Assembly (NCBI GenBank): GCA_964614375.1
Contig: CAZTLI010000164.1
Location: forward strand, 1-10,423
DNA from: CAZTLI01 sp964614375
GTDB taxonomy: Bacteria; Chloroflexota; Anaerolineae; Aggregatilineales; Phototrophicaceae
Direction: 5' to 3'
DNA length: 10,423 nt
Shown: in pieces, positions 1-5,739 of the stretch
Numbering within the stretch: position 1 is the stretch's first letter
How the letters are laid out: each line of letters begins with the position of its first letter
Notes under the pieces: generated by a model
Databases searched by the model: none
What the model was told of the DNA's origin: nothing
What the model saw: only the letters and a program-made list of their open reading frames with translations
Translations under genes and position numbers: made by a program

Positions 1-307
1 CACGAATTTCGCTGCGCCCTTCATCGAGCGTGAGGTCGCGGGCAATGCTCAAAATAACATCTGTACGCGGCGTATTCGGGATGCCGGCCCATAAACGATG
101 CCGACTGCCTTTACCAATTTTCCGGCGCACCGCATCAATCAAATACTCCGGCTTAAATCCCTGTTCTTCGAGCAATACTGTCGTCAAACCGCCATTTATG
201 GTCAGCAGCGCAATAAAGAGGTGTTCAGCACCCAGATAACGATGGCGCATCCGCGATGATTCTTGGCGCGCAGTAATCAGTACGTCTTTGAGTTCGATGC
301 CATTCAT
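1..307 (-). CDS. Clp_N-domain protein, N-terminal 102 residues (runs off window)
   Basis: This minus-strand frame is open from an ATG at 307-305 to the left edge, so only the N-terminal 102 residues are seen. Residues 24-35 (YLGAEHLFIALL) match the first repeat of the Clp N-terminal domain found in ClpA/ClpB/ClpC (family pattern: YIGTEHLLLALL). A second repeat seems to begin near residue 78 (TPRTDVILSIA). In that family the domain binds substrates or adaptors. The start overlaps the stop of the upstream FHA gene as ATGA, which indicates an operon with translational coupling. Whether AAA+ ATPase modules follow cannot be seen: it could be a Clp-type unfoldase, a stand-alone Clp_N protein or another fusion. 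The domain call is fairly secure; the full protein is unknown. Confidence 0.8.
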   Translation of the reverse strand, partial: MNGIELKDVLITARQESSRMRHRYLGAEHLFIALLTINGGLTTVLLEEQGFKPEYLIDAVRRKIGKGSRHRLWAGIPNTPRTDVILSIARDLTLDEGRSEIR

Positions 308-663
308 GACTGGTCTACCGGGTGTATACGCATCCAGGTGCGTCCAATACGAAACAACCGATCGGTGTCGATAGGGACGATGCCTTTAACGCGCGTATCT
401 TCAAAAAACGATGTTGCATTTTCAGTAAATGTCCCATTGGTGCTGTCACGATCTTCTAGCCACCAGCGTTCTTGATGCCAGTGCAGGCGCGCATGATTGC
501 GAGAGACGAATGTATCGTTTTGCAAAACAAAGTCATTGCTATCATGCCTGCCAATGTGGATTGTCCAGCGACCCGCTGTTTGACTGCCGTGCCCATCTTC
601 TGCACTAAATTCCAGCAGTTCGCCGTCTAACAATCCGCTCATCAGCATAATTTTGAGTTTCAC
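304..663 (-). CDS. FHA-domain protein (phosphothreonine-binding), 119 aa
   Basis: A small single-domain forkhead-associated protein. The FHA signature residues appear in order: IGR at 37-39, SRNHA at 54-58 (Ser and His contact phosphothreonine in the family) and DSTNGT at 73-78. There is no signal peptide or membrane segment, so it is probably cytoplasmic. It has almost nothing outside the FHA fold, so it is probably an adaptor that recognises phosphothreonine-marked partners; no kinase gene is in the window. The start is GTG at 663-661, supported by an AAGGA Shine-Dalgarno sequence about 7 nt upstream. The stop overlaps the start of the downstream Clp_N gene (ATGA), suggesting that the two products are made together and may act together. 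That partnership is inference. Confidence 0.95.
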   Translation of the reverse strand: MKLKIMLMSGLLDGELLEFSAEDGHGSQTAGRWTIHIGRHDSNDFVLQNDTFVSRNHARLHWHQERWWLEDRDSTNGTFTENATSFFEDTRVKGIVPIDTDRLFRIGRTWMRIHPVDQS

Positions 664-705
664 TGATAATTCCTTACTGTTGCCTCGCCCACTCCCTACC
701 TAATA

Positions 706-734
706 AGTATACCCATTTTTAGAAGATATGTTTA
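706..734 (-). promoter_or_regulatory. Candidate sigma-70 promoter for the FHA-Clp_N operon
   Basis: On the minus strand TAAACA (734-729) and TATACT (711-706) are separated by 17 bp. The -10 is good and the -35 matches consensus at 4 of 6 positions. It lies just downstream of the murA terminator and about 43 bp before the GTG start of the FHA gene. Position and spacing are right, but the -35 is weak. Confidence 0.4.
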
Positions 735-744
735 ATCGTTTGTC

Positions 745-779
745 TGAAAAACAAGAAAGGGCTGACACGGGTCAACCCT
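745..779 (-). terminator. Intrinsic terminator after the ArsR-MurA gene
   Basis: Read on the minus strand, a 9-bp stem (779-771 with 766-758, one T-G wobble) with a 4-nt loop is followed by a T-rich tract (757-745). It begins 24 bp past the TAG stop of the murA fusion and separates that unit from the FHA operon. Confidence 0.85.
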
Positions 780-802
780 ATACACTTGAGATGCTCGATT
801 TG

Positions 803-2386
803 CTAGATGGGCACGCTGATGGGTTCGATCCGCGCGACTCTGCCGCCGAGTTGCGCGAGCTGCGCTTCGATTCGTTCGTGACCACGATCAATCTGATAGA
901 TGTTGTCGATGGTCGTTTCACCTTCTGCACCGAGGCTGGCTATCAACAGGGCTGCGCCAGCACGAATACTGGGCGCCGTAATGTGTGCGGGTTTGAGCGC
1001 CTTAACGCCTTCAATGATACAGACATCGCCGCGTGATATGAGGATGTCTGCGCCCATTTGCAGCAAACCGTCTACAAAGTCGTAGCGATTTTCGAATATC
1101 TTCTCACGGACATAGCTCGTGCCTTCAGCGATTGTGGCGAGTGCCGCGATTGTCGGTTGGAGGTCCGTCGGGAATCCGGGATAGGGATGGGTTGTGATAT
1201 TGATGGGCGAAATTTTTGTGGACGGGTCGCGCCGGAGGTGGATGGTCTCGCCGTCACTGTCAAACATAAACCGCACACCCATTTGCTCCAGCTTCGCTGT
1301 GACCAGTCGTAGATGTGCGGGGTTTGTCTCGCGGATAGTAATATTGCCGCCGGTGATGGCCGTCGCACACATCAACGCGCCAATGACAAGGCGGTCTGGA
1401 ATAGGTCGGTGACCAACACCATGCAGTGTATTGACGCCGCGAATGGCGAGCGTCGATGTCCCTACACCGTCGATTTTCGCGCCCATTTTGGTCAGGAAGT
1501 GGGCAAAGTCAATGACTTCGGGTTCAACCGACGCATTCTCAATAATCGTTTCGCCATCTGCGAGCGCCGCACCCATCATCAGATTTTCTGTGCCGGTGTG
1601 ACTGGGGATGTCGAGATAGAGAAAATTACCTGTCAGACGAGGTTTATCGAGTTCAATGATGGTTGTGCCGTCTTCACGGTAGTTCACTTTCGCCCCGAGG
1701 CGGGCAAATCCACGATGATGAAAGTCGATTTTGCGCGTGCCGATGTCACACCCACCACTGCCGGGGAGTTCCACATAGCCCATGCGCGTTAGTAATGGCC
1801 CTAGAAAGAGAACCGAACCGCGCATTTTTTGCGTCAATTCGGCATCAAGTTTGCCGGTATTCACCGCACTGGCATCAATCACCACAACATGGTCGTCACG
1901 GCGGTGTTCGACCTTCGCGCCGACCAACCGCGCCAATTCCAAGGCGAGTTCGACATCGGCAATTGTGGGGACATCGTGTAAAACTGTTTCGCCCTTTTCG
2001 GGAATAAGCGCAGCGGCAATCATTGGCAGCACGGCATTCTTGGAACGCTGTGCGACAATTTCACCATGCAGGGGGATTCCACCCTCAATCTTAAATCTTG
2101 CGTTCATCAATGTATGCCTTTCCTGTTGTTTATGAAACCATGCGAGGTTGGTTGTATTCAACTGGTAACGGGTGGCGGGGCCATCTGCACTGGCGATGAC
2201 CAGTCCAGCCTCTCGCAAGACTTTGAGATGCTGCGATGTGGTCGATTGTGCCATTGCTGTCGCGTTTACAATGTCGTTGGTTATCGCAGAGGGTTTCTCG
2301 CGCAGATACTGAATGATCGACATGCGGGTGGGATTGCCAAGCGCCTTCATCATGGCGGCAAGACGCGCTTCGTTTGTTGTGAGCAC
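803..2386 (-). CDS. murA: ArsR-type HTH fused to MurA (UDP-GlcNAc enolpyruvyl transferase), 527 aa
   Basis: Residues 1-93 form an ArsR-like winged helix (recognition helix around 48-63, TTSQHLKVLREAG). They contain no cysteine, so the classical CXC metal site is absent. Residues 94-527 are a full-length MurA of 434 aa (E. coli 419), which transfers enolpyruvate from PEP to UDP-GlcNAc in the first committed step of peptidoglycan synthesis in the cytoplasm. Conserved MurA residues are present: Lys116-Asn117, Arg189, catalytic-loop Cys213 (E. coli Cys115), Asp408 (Asp305), Arg475 (Arg371) and Arg501 (Arg397). Cys rather than Asp at the loop predicts fosfomycin sensitivity. The loop reads LPGSGGCDIG, about two residues longer than the common LPGGC form. 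The start is GTG at 2386-2384 with a strong GGAAAGGAG sequence 5 nt upstream. The fusion is in frame, but an internal start could also yield MurA alone. Confidence 0.92.
   Translation of the reverse strand: MLTTNEARLAAMMKALGNPTRMSIIQYLREKPSAITNDIVNATAMAQSTTSQHLKVLREAGLVIASADGPATRYQLNTTNLAWFHKQQERHTLMNARFKIEGGIPLHGEIVAQRSKNAVLPMIAAALIPEKGETVLHDVPTIADVELALELARLVGAKVEHRRDDHVVVIDASAVNTGKLDAELTQKMRGSVLFLGPLLTRMGYVELPGSGGCDIGTRKIDFHHRGFARLGAKVNYREDGTTIIELDKPRLTGNFLYLDIPSHTGTENLMMGAALADGETIIENASVEPEVIDFAHFLTKMGAKIDGVGTSTLAIRGVNTLHGVGHRPIPDRLVIGALMCATAITGGNITIRETNPAHLRLVTAKLEQMGVRFMFDSDGETIHLRRDPSTKISPINITTHPYPGFPTDLQPTIAALATIAEGTSYVREKIFENRYDFVDGLLQMGADILISRGDVCIIEGVKALKPAHITAPSIRAGAALLIASLGAEGETTIDNIYQIDRGHERIEAQLAQLGGRVARIEPISVPI
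2105..2124 (-). promoter_or_regulatory. Internal ribosome-binding site and ATG for MurA alone
   Basis: Inside the fusion, at the exact domain boundary, AGGAAAGG (2124-2117) sits 9 nt before ATG (2107-2105), codon 94. The ATG is where ordinary MurA proteins begin. In the +1 frame the same bases form TGATG, the usual stop/start overlap of adjacent genes. This suggests either dual translation products or an ancestral two-gene arrangement. Whether the site is used is not visible. Confidence 0.55.
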
Positions 2387-2411
2387 AATAGCTCCTTTCC
2401 CTACCCCTCTT

Positions 2412-2488
2412 TATCGCAATTATACGATATAAGCATCGCCTGTCAATGACGATATGCTGGTGCTAATCAGACGATTGCTATGCGATAT
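2412..2488. promoter_or_regulatory. CGATAT/TATCG repeat cluster, candidate operator
   Basis: TATCG (2412-2416) and CGATA (2425-2429) form an inverted repeat over the -10 of the murA promoter. CGATAT recurs at 2425-2430, 2450-2455 and 2483-2488, and ATCG at 2435-2438 gives another half-site inside the spacer. ArsR-family proteins bind dyad AT-rich operators that overlap promoters, so autoregulation by the fused HTH and control of the divergent decarboxylase are plausible. This is inference from position and repetition; the half-sites are short. Confidence 0.4.
2419..2446 (-). promoter_or_regulatory. Perfect-consensus sigma-70 promoter for the ArsR-MurA gene
   Basis: On the minus strand TTGACA (2446-2441) and TATAAT (2424-2419) are both perfect consensus hexamers with a 16-bp spacer. 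They lie 33 bp upstream of the GTG start. A promoter this strong in front of a gene carrying its own HTH domain invites repression, which fits the inverted and direct repeats overlapping it. Confidence 0.85.
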
Positions 2489-2553
2489 GGTGGGCAGATT
2501 GATGCGCGTAGGATAGCATAGGCCGAGAATGGCAATCATGATTGAGGCGCACA

Positions 2554-3909
2554 ATGCTGGAAAAACACAGTCTGGAGATTTTGCGGGAAGCGGTAGAGAC
2601 GCTCGAACGGGGTTTTACGAATTTACCCGATTTTGATACACAAGTTGATATGGGACGCCTGCGCGAGGTGGTCTTAGATGCTGCTGAAAAAATGCAGGAT
2701 AACTATCCATATCATCATCCGTTTTACATCGGGCAAATGCTGAAGCCGCCGCACCCTGTCGCACGTATCGCCTATATACTCTCGATGTGGATTAATCCCA
2801 ACAATCATGCGCTGGATGGCAGTCGCGCGAGTTCGCCAATGGAAAAAGAGGCCGTCGCCCAGATTGCGGCGATGTTCGGTTGGGACGTGCATCTGGGACA
2901 TTTGACCAGTGGCGGCACCGTCGCGAATATGGAAGCGTTATGGGTCGCGGGGAGACTGCATCCAGACAAGAAAATCGCGGCATCGGCACAGGCACATTAT
3001 ACCCATTCACGTATCTCTGACGTGCTCAAAATTCCCTTTGTCAGTATTCCAACAGACAAATACGCCCGGATGAATTTGACGGCCCTTGAACAGAGTCTGC
3101 AATCTGATGACATTGGCACAGTCGTGGTAACATTGGGGACCACGGCGACAGGTTCAGTTGATCCGCTGCCTGACTTATTGACCTTGCAAGATAGATATGG
3201 ATTTCGCATTCATGTCGATTCGGCCTATGGCGGGTATTTCACGCTGGTTGAGAATCTGGCAACATCTGCGCGGCGCGCCTATGCTGCGATAACACGCGCC
3301 GATTCAATCGTCATTGACCCGCACAAACATGGACTTCAACCCTATGGCTGTGGCTGTGTGTTGTTCAAAGACCCGTCGGTAGGGCGCTTCTATAAACATG
3401 ATTCACCATATACCTACTTCAGTTCAGACGAATTGCATCTCGGCGAAATCAGCCTCGAATGTTCGCGCGCAGGGTCTTCGGCGGTGGGCTTGTGGACGAC
3501 GCAGCAAATGTTCCCGCTTGAACGGGGTGGCGAATTCGCGGCGATGTTGCAGTCAGGTCGAGCGGCGGCTGTTGAATTCCATTCGCGTCTACAGGTGGAT
3601 GACCGTTTCTTGACCGTGTTTGAGCCGGAGCTGGACATCATTATCTGGTCACCGCGAGGTCAATCTGCTAGCGAAATTTCCGCGTTGTCACGGGCGATAT
3701 TCAATAAAGGTGCGGAACTTGGGTTACACATGGCGTTGACGACCCAACCGCGCACGCTGCTTGAACAATGGTGGACAGATGTTGAATGGGATAGTGACAG
3801 TGTGCAGATGCTGCGCGCGTGCCTGATGAAACCCGAACATCTGGAATGGCTGGACTCGATTTATGCAACACTGATAAAAGCGACTGATGCCTATCTGGAG
3901 CAAATGTAG
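2554..3909 (+). CDS. Group II PLP-dependent amino acid decarboxylase, 451 aa
   Basis: A fold-type I PLP enzyme of the group II decarboxylase family (glutamate, aromatic amino acid, diaminobutyrate, cysteine sulfinate and aspartate decarboxylases). Visible in order, numbered from the chosen ATG: TSGGT phosphate-binding loop at 118-122, His148 in AHYTHS (stacks on the PLP ring in this family), HVDSAYGG with Asp222 (binds the pyridine nitrogen), and DPHKHG with Lys258 (Schiff base). It would release CO2 from an amino acid to give an amine; the substrate cannot be read from sequence. The start is ATG at 2554 with GAGG 6 nt upstream. An in-frame TTG at 2542 is possible but has no better ribosome site. 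No signal peptide. It stands alone, divergent from the ArsR-MurA gene, with which it may share regulatory DNA. Confidence 0.92.
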   Translation: MLEKHSLEILREAVETLERGFTNLPDFDTQVDMGRLREVVLDAAEKMQDNYPYHHPFYIGQMLKPPHPVARIAYILSMWINPNNHALDGSRASSPMEKEAVAQIAAMFGWDVHLGHLTSGGTVANMEALWVAGRLHPDKKIAASAQAHYTHSRISDVLKIPFVSIPTDKYARMNLTALEQSLQSDDIGTVVVTLGTTATGSVDPLPDLLTLQDRYGFRIHVDSAYGGYFTLVENLATSARRAYAAITRADSIVIDPHKHGLQPYGCGCVLFKDPSVGRFYKHDSPYTYFSSDELHLGEISLECSRAGSSAVGLWTTQQMFPLERGGEFAAMLQSGRAAAVEFHSRLQVDDRFLTVFEPELDIIIWSPRGQSASEISALSRAIFNKGAELGLHMALTTQPRTLLEQWWTDVEWDSDSVQMLRACLMKPEHLEWLDSIYATLIKATDAYLEQM

Positions 3910-4074
3910 GAAGATGCGTAGATTACATGAGGAAGCGGCGCAATAAGCGGCGCAATAAGCGGCGCGATAGATGCTGCAATAGTGCCTGTTTCTTCCGGCT
4001 TATCAGGAGATTCTGGACATCTGATGAGCACACCTCGCTGTGCTATTTGTGCGAAATACTCGCTATTTTGGTGC
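3910..4074. other. Gene-free stretch between the decarboxylase and the metB promoter
   Basis: No convincing gene. It holds the 12-bp tandem repeat listed separately and one small hairpin, AGCACA (4027-4032) with TGTGCT (4039-4044) around a 6-nt loop, followed by ATTTGT. That hairpin could be a weak terminator for the decarboxylase, but the T tract is poor. Otherwise I see nothing. Confidence 0.5.
3935..3970 (+). repeat. Three tandem copies of a 12-bp unit (GCGGCGCAATAA)
   Basis: Two exact copies (3935-3946 and 3947-3958) and a third with two changes (3959-3970, ending CGATAG) lie 25 bp after the decarboxylase stop. The unit has no spacer and is too short for a CRISPR array. Translated it gives Arg-Arg-Asn-Lys repeats in a short open frame that has no other support. 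It looks like a replication-slippage microrepeat; no function is evident. Confidence 0.85.
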
Positions 4075-4103
4075 TTGCATCGACCTCGGAAACCTGTTAT
4101 AGT
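4075..4103 (+). promoter_or_regulatory. Extended -10 sigma-70 promoter driving the SAM riboswitch leader
   Basis: TTGCAT (4075-4080) and TATAGT (4098-4103) are 17 bp apart, with a TG at 4095-4096 that makes an extended -10. Transcription would start near 4110, about 40 nt before the riboswitch aptamer, giving a leader of roughly 275 nt. Confidence 0.75.
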
Positions 4104-4146
4104 TTTTCTGGTTGAGATGCCAAATTAACAACTTCATACATCTAGT

Positions 4147-4249
4147 CTCTTATCCAGAGCGGTGGAGGGAACGGCCCTATGAAACCGCAGCAACCCCCAG
4201 GTGGGACGGTGCTAATTCCGGCAGAAATTTTCTGGACGATGAGGGATAG
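4147..4249 (+). promoter_or_regulatory. SAM-I (S-box) riboswitch aptamer
   Basis: The conserved S-box core is all present: the CTTATCCAGAG entry (4149-4159), GGTGGAGGGA (4161-4170), GGCCCTATGAAACC (4173-4186), CAGCAACC (4188-4195) and GGTGCTAATTCC (4208-4219). A P4 stem follows (CAGAAA with TTTCTG, 4222-4234), then the closing GATGAGGGATAG. P1 pairs TTATCC (4150-4155) with GGATAG (4244-4249). In this class S-adenosylmethionine stabilises P1 and favours transcription termination. It sits upstream of a transsulfuration gene, the classical S-box target. Just downstream, a 7-bp hairpin (4249-4255 with 4259-4265) repeats the GGATAG sequence at 4257-4262, so P1 has an alternative partner. Confidence 0.96.
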
Positions 4250-4274
4250 CCCTATAGGATAGGGCAGGAACTCG

Positions 4275-4308
4275 AAGACTTTGTAACATGCCAAAGTCTT
4301 TTTGTTTT
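4275..4308 (+). terminator. First intrinsic terminator, riboswitch expression platform
   Basis: A perfect 9-bp stem (4275-4283 with 4292-4300) with an 8-nt loop is followed by TTTGTTTT. It lies 25 nt after the aptamer, where an S-box terminator is expected. I could not identify a strong antiterminator; the best candidate is AGTCT at 4144-4148 with AGACT at 4276-4280, only 5 bp. Confidence 0.85.
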
Positions 4309-4317
4309 GTAAACGAC

Positions 4318-4365
4318 AAGCCCGAACTGGAAAGATGACTAAAATCCGTTCGGGCTTTTAATTTT
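4318..4365 (+). terminator. Second intrinsic terminator just before the metB ribosome site
   Basis: A 10-bp stem, AAGCCCGAAC (4318-4327) with GTTCGGGCTT (4348-4357), with GG/CC continuing inside and a loop of about 20 nt, runs into TTTTAATTTT (4356-4365). It is GC-rich and stronger than the first hairpin. It ends about 8 nt before the GAGGAG ribosome-binding site, so it could block transcription or mask translation initiation. Confidence 0.8.
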
Positions 4366-4384
4366 GTCTAGCGAGGAGACAAAC

Positions 4385-5674
4385 ATGGTGGCAGTGAGCA
4401 ATTATCAGCAGGTTACAGATACCAAAGATGAAAAATCGGGGTGTAGCACGCGCGCGGTACACGGTGGCGTAGAACGGCGCAAGGCGTTCAATTCGCTCAC
4501 CACGCCGATTGTGCAGACCGCAACCTACACCTTCAGCGACACGCAGGAACTTGTTGATTTTATGGAGCGCAAAACGTGGGGCGATGGCGTTGACCGGGGT
4601 GAATATGGGCGTTATGGCAATCCCACTGTTGCAGCGGTTGAGAAAAAGCTAGCGGCGCTCGATAGCGGTGATGACGCGGTGCTGTATGCGTCGGGGATGT
4701 CGGCGGTGACTTCGCTGCTGCTGACGGTGCTGCCTGCGGAGTCGCACATTGTCATGACTGATGATTGCTATCGTCGCACACGCCAATTCTGCCTGACTTT
4801 TCTTAAACGCCTCGGTATTGAGACGAGTGTGGTGCCAATGGGCGATTATGCCGCGCTCGAAGCGGCGATTATCCCCAAGAAAACCCGGTTTATCATTTCC
4901 GAAAGTCCGACTAATCCGTATCTGAGAATTGCTGATTTAGCGCGAATCGCCGACCTGGGGCGTAAGTATCGCGTTCGCACACTGATTGACAGTACCTTCG
5001 CGACACCGGTCAATCAACGTCCACTGGAATGGGGGATTGACTTTGTTCTGCACAGTGCGACGAAATATCTATCCGGTCACAATGATTTGTTGGCGGGCGT
5101 GATTATCGGTCGCGGCGACCGGATTAAGGCCTTGAAAGATGCGCGCGGTGTGCTGGGTGGGGTGGTTGACCCGCAAAATGCTTATTTGCTTGATAGAGGC
5201 ATCAAGACGTTGGGCGTGCGCGTACAGCAGCAAAATCGCAGCGCGCAGGCAGTGGCGGAATTCCTCGAATCACATCCGGCGATTGAACGGGTGTGGTATC
5301 CCGGTTTGCAGTCGCATCCTGACCACACGGTTGCCGCTGAACAGATGACCGATTTTGGCGGGGTCGTCAGCTTTGAGGTGGCAGGTGATTTACACACGAC
5401 GAGCAACTTCATTGACCGTTTACGCATTCCTTATATTGCACCGAGTCTGGGTGGTGTCGAGAGTCTCATCGAACAACCTGCTCTCATGAGCTATTACGAA
5501 CAATCTACGGAAGAGCGACTGGCGTTGGGGATTAAAGACAATCTGGTGCGTTTTGCCATCGGCATTGAAGACACTGACGATATTTTGAACGATTTAGAAC
5601 AGGCCCTGGGCGCGCTTCATCCGCGATATGGTCACAGTTTGCGTGATGTTTGGGAACTGCGTTTCCGGCAGTAG
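4385..5674 (+). CDS. metB: Plant-like cystathionine gamma-synthase (Cys/Met PLP family), 429 aa
   Basis: Joins an activated homoserine to cysteine to give cystathionine on the route to methionine. Cys/Met-metabolism PLP motifs, numbered from the chosen ATG: CSTRAVHGG (20-28), EYGRYGNPT (73-81, contacts PLP phosphate from the neighbouring subunit), YASGMSA (102-108), ESPTNP (173-178), Asp202 in IDSTFATP, and HSATKYLSGHND with Lys227 as Schiff-base lysine. The DCYRRTR stretch (127-133), VLGGVVDP and RVQQQN resemble plant cystathionine gamma-synthase, which uses O-phosphohomoserine, more than MetB or methionine gamma-lyase. Homoserine kinase elsewhere in the window supports that substrate; this is inference. 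The start is ATG at 4385 with GAGGAG 6 nt upstream. An upstream TTG at 4364 lies in the terminator and is unlikely. Controlled by the SAM-I riboswitch. Confidence 0.92.
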   Translation: MVAVSNYQQVTDTKDEKSGCSTRAVHGGVERRKAFNSLTTPIVQTATYTFSDTQELVDFMERKTWGDGVDRGEYGRYGNPTVAAVEKKLAALDSGDDAVLYASGMSAVTSLLLTVLPAESHIVMTDDCYRRTRQFCLTFLKRLGIETSVVPMGDYAALEAAIIPKKTRFIISESPTNPYLRIADLARIADLGRKYRVRTLIDSTFATPVNQRPLEWGIDFVLHSATKYLSGHNDLLAGVIIGRGDRIKALKDARGVLGGVVDPQNAYLLDRGIKTLGVRVQQQNRSAQAVAEFLESHPAIERVWYPGLQSHPDHTVAAEQMTDFGGVVSFEVAGDLHTTSNFIDRLRIPYIAPSLGGVESLIEQPALMSYYEQSTEERLALGIKDNLVRFAIGIEDTDDILNDLEQALGALHPRYGHSLRDVWELRFRQ

Positions 5675-5698
5675 TGCCCTTCCTCGTTAGGGGTAGAC

Positions 5699-5739
5699 AG
5701 AAGGGAGACACGGCGCGGGTTGTGTCTCTTTTCTATTTG
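5699..5739 (+). terminator. Intrinsic terminator after metB, at the convergent junction
   Basis: A 13-bp stem (5699-5711 with 5722-5734, two G-T wobbles) with a 10-nt loop contains TTTT in its 3' arm and leads into CTATTT. It lies 24 bp after the metB stop and overlaps the stop codon of the convergent epimerase (5735-5733). On the minus strand the tract is only CCCTTCTGT, so it would be a weaker terminator for the opposite operon. Confidence 0.75.

Noticed and set aside
2108..2386. Metal-sensing ArsR repressor
   Set aside because: The HTH part has no cysteine and no ELCVCDL-type metal site, so it is only ArsR-like in fold.
728..2449. Several plus-strand open frames of 60-159 codons opposite murA
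   Set aside because: They lie antisense to a clearly conserved protein, have no recognisable domains or ribosome sites, and reflect codon bias of the true frame.
3935..3970. CRISPR-like repetition
   Set aside because: The units are 12 bp and directly abutting with no spacers, and no cas gene is nearby.
3927..4115. Short plus-strand open frame starting with Arg-Arg-Asn-Lys repeats
   Set aside because: The repeats come from the 12-bp DNA repeat, no ribosome site precedes it, and its end overlaps the promoter of the riboswitch transcript.
4364..4384. TTG start giving a seven-residue longer cystathionine gamma-synthase
   Set aside because: It lies in the T tract of the second terminator with no ribosome site, while the ATG at 4385 has GAGGAG at ideal distance.
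4385..5674. Methionine gamma-lyase or O-acetylhomoserine sulfhydrylase as alternative function
   Set aside because: The DCYRRTR, VLGGVVDP and RVQQQN stretches fit plant-type cystathionine gamma-synthase better, and SAM-riboswitch control indicates biosynthesis. Not fully excluded without assay.
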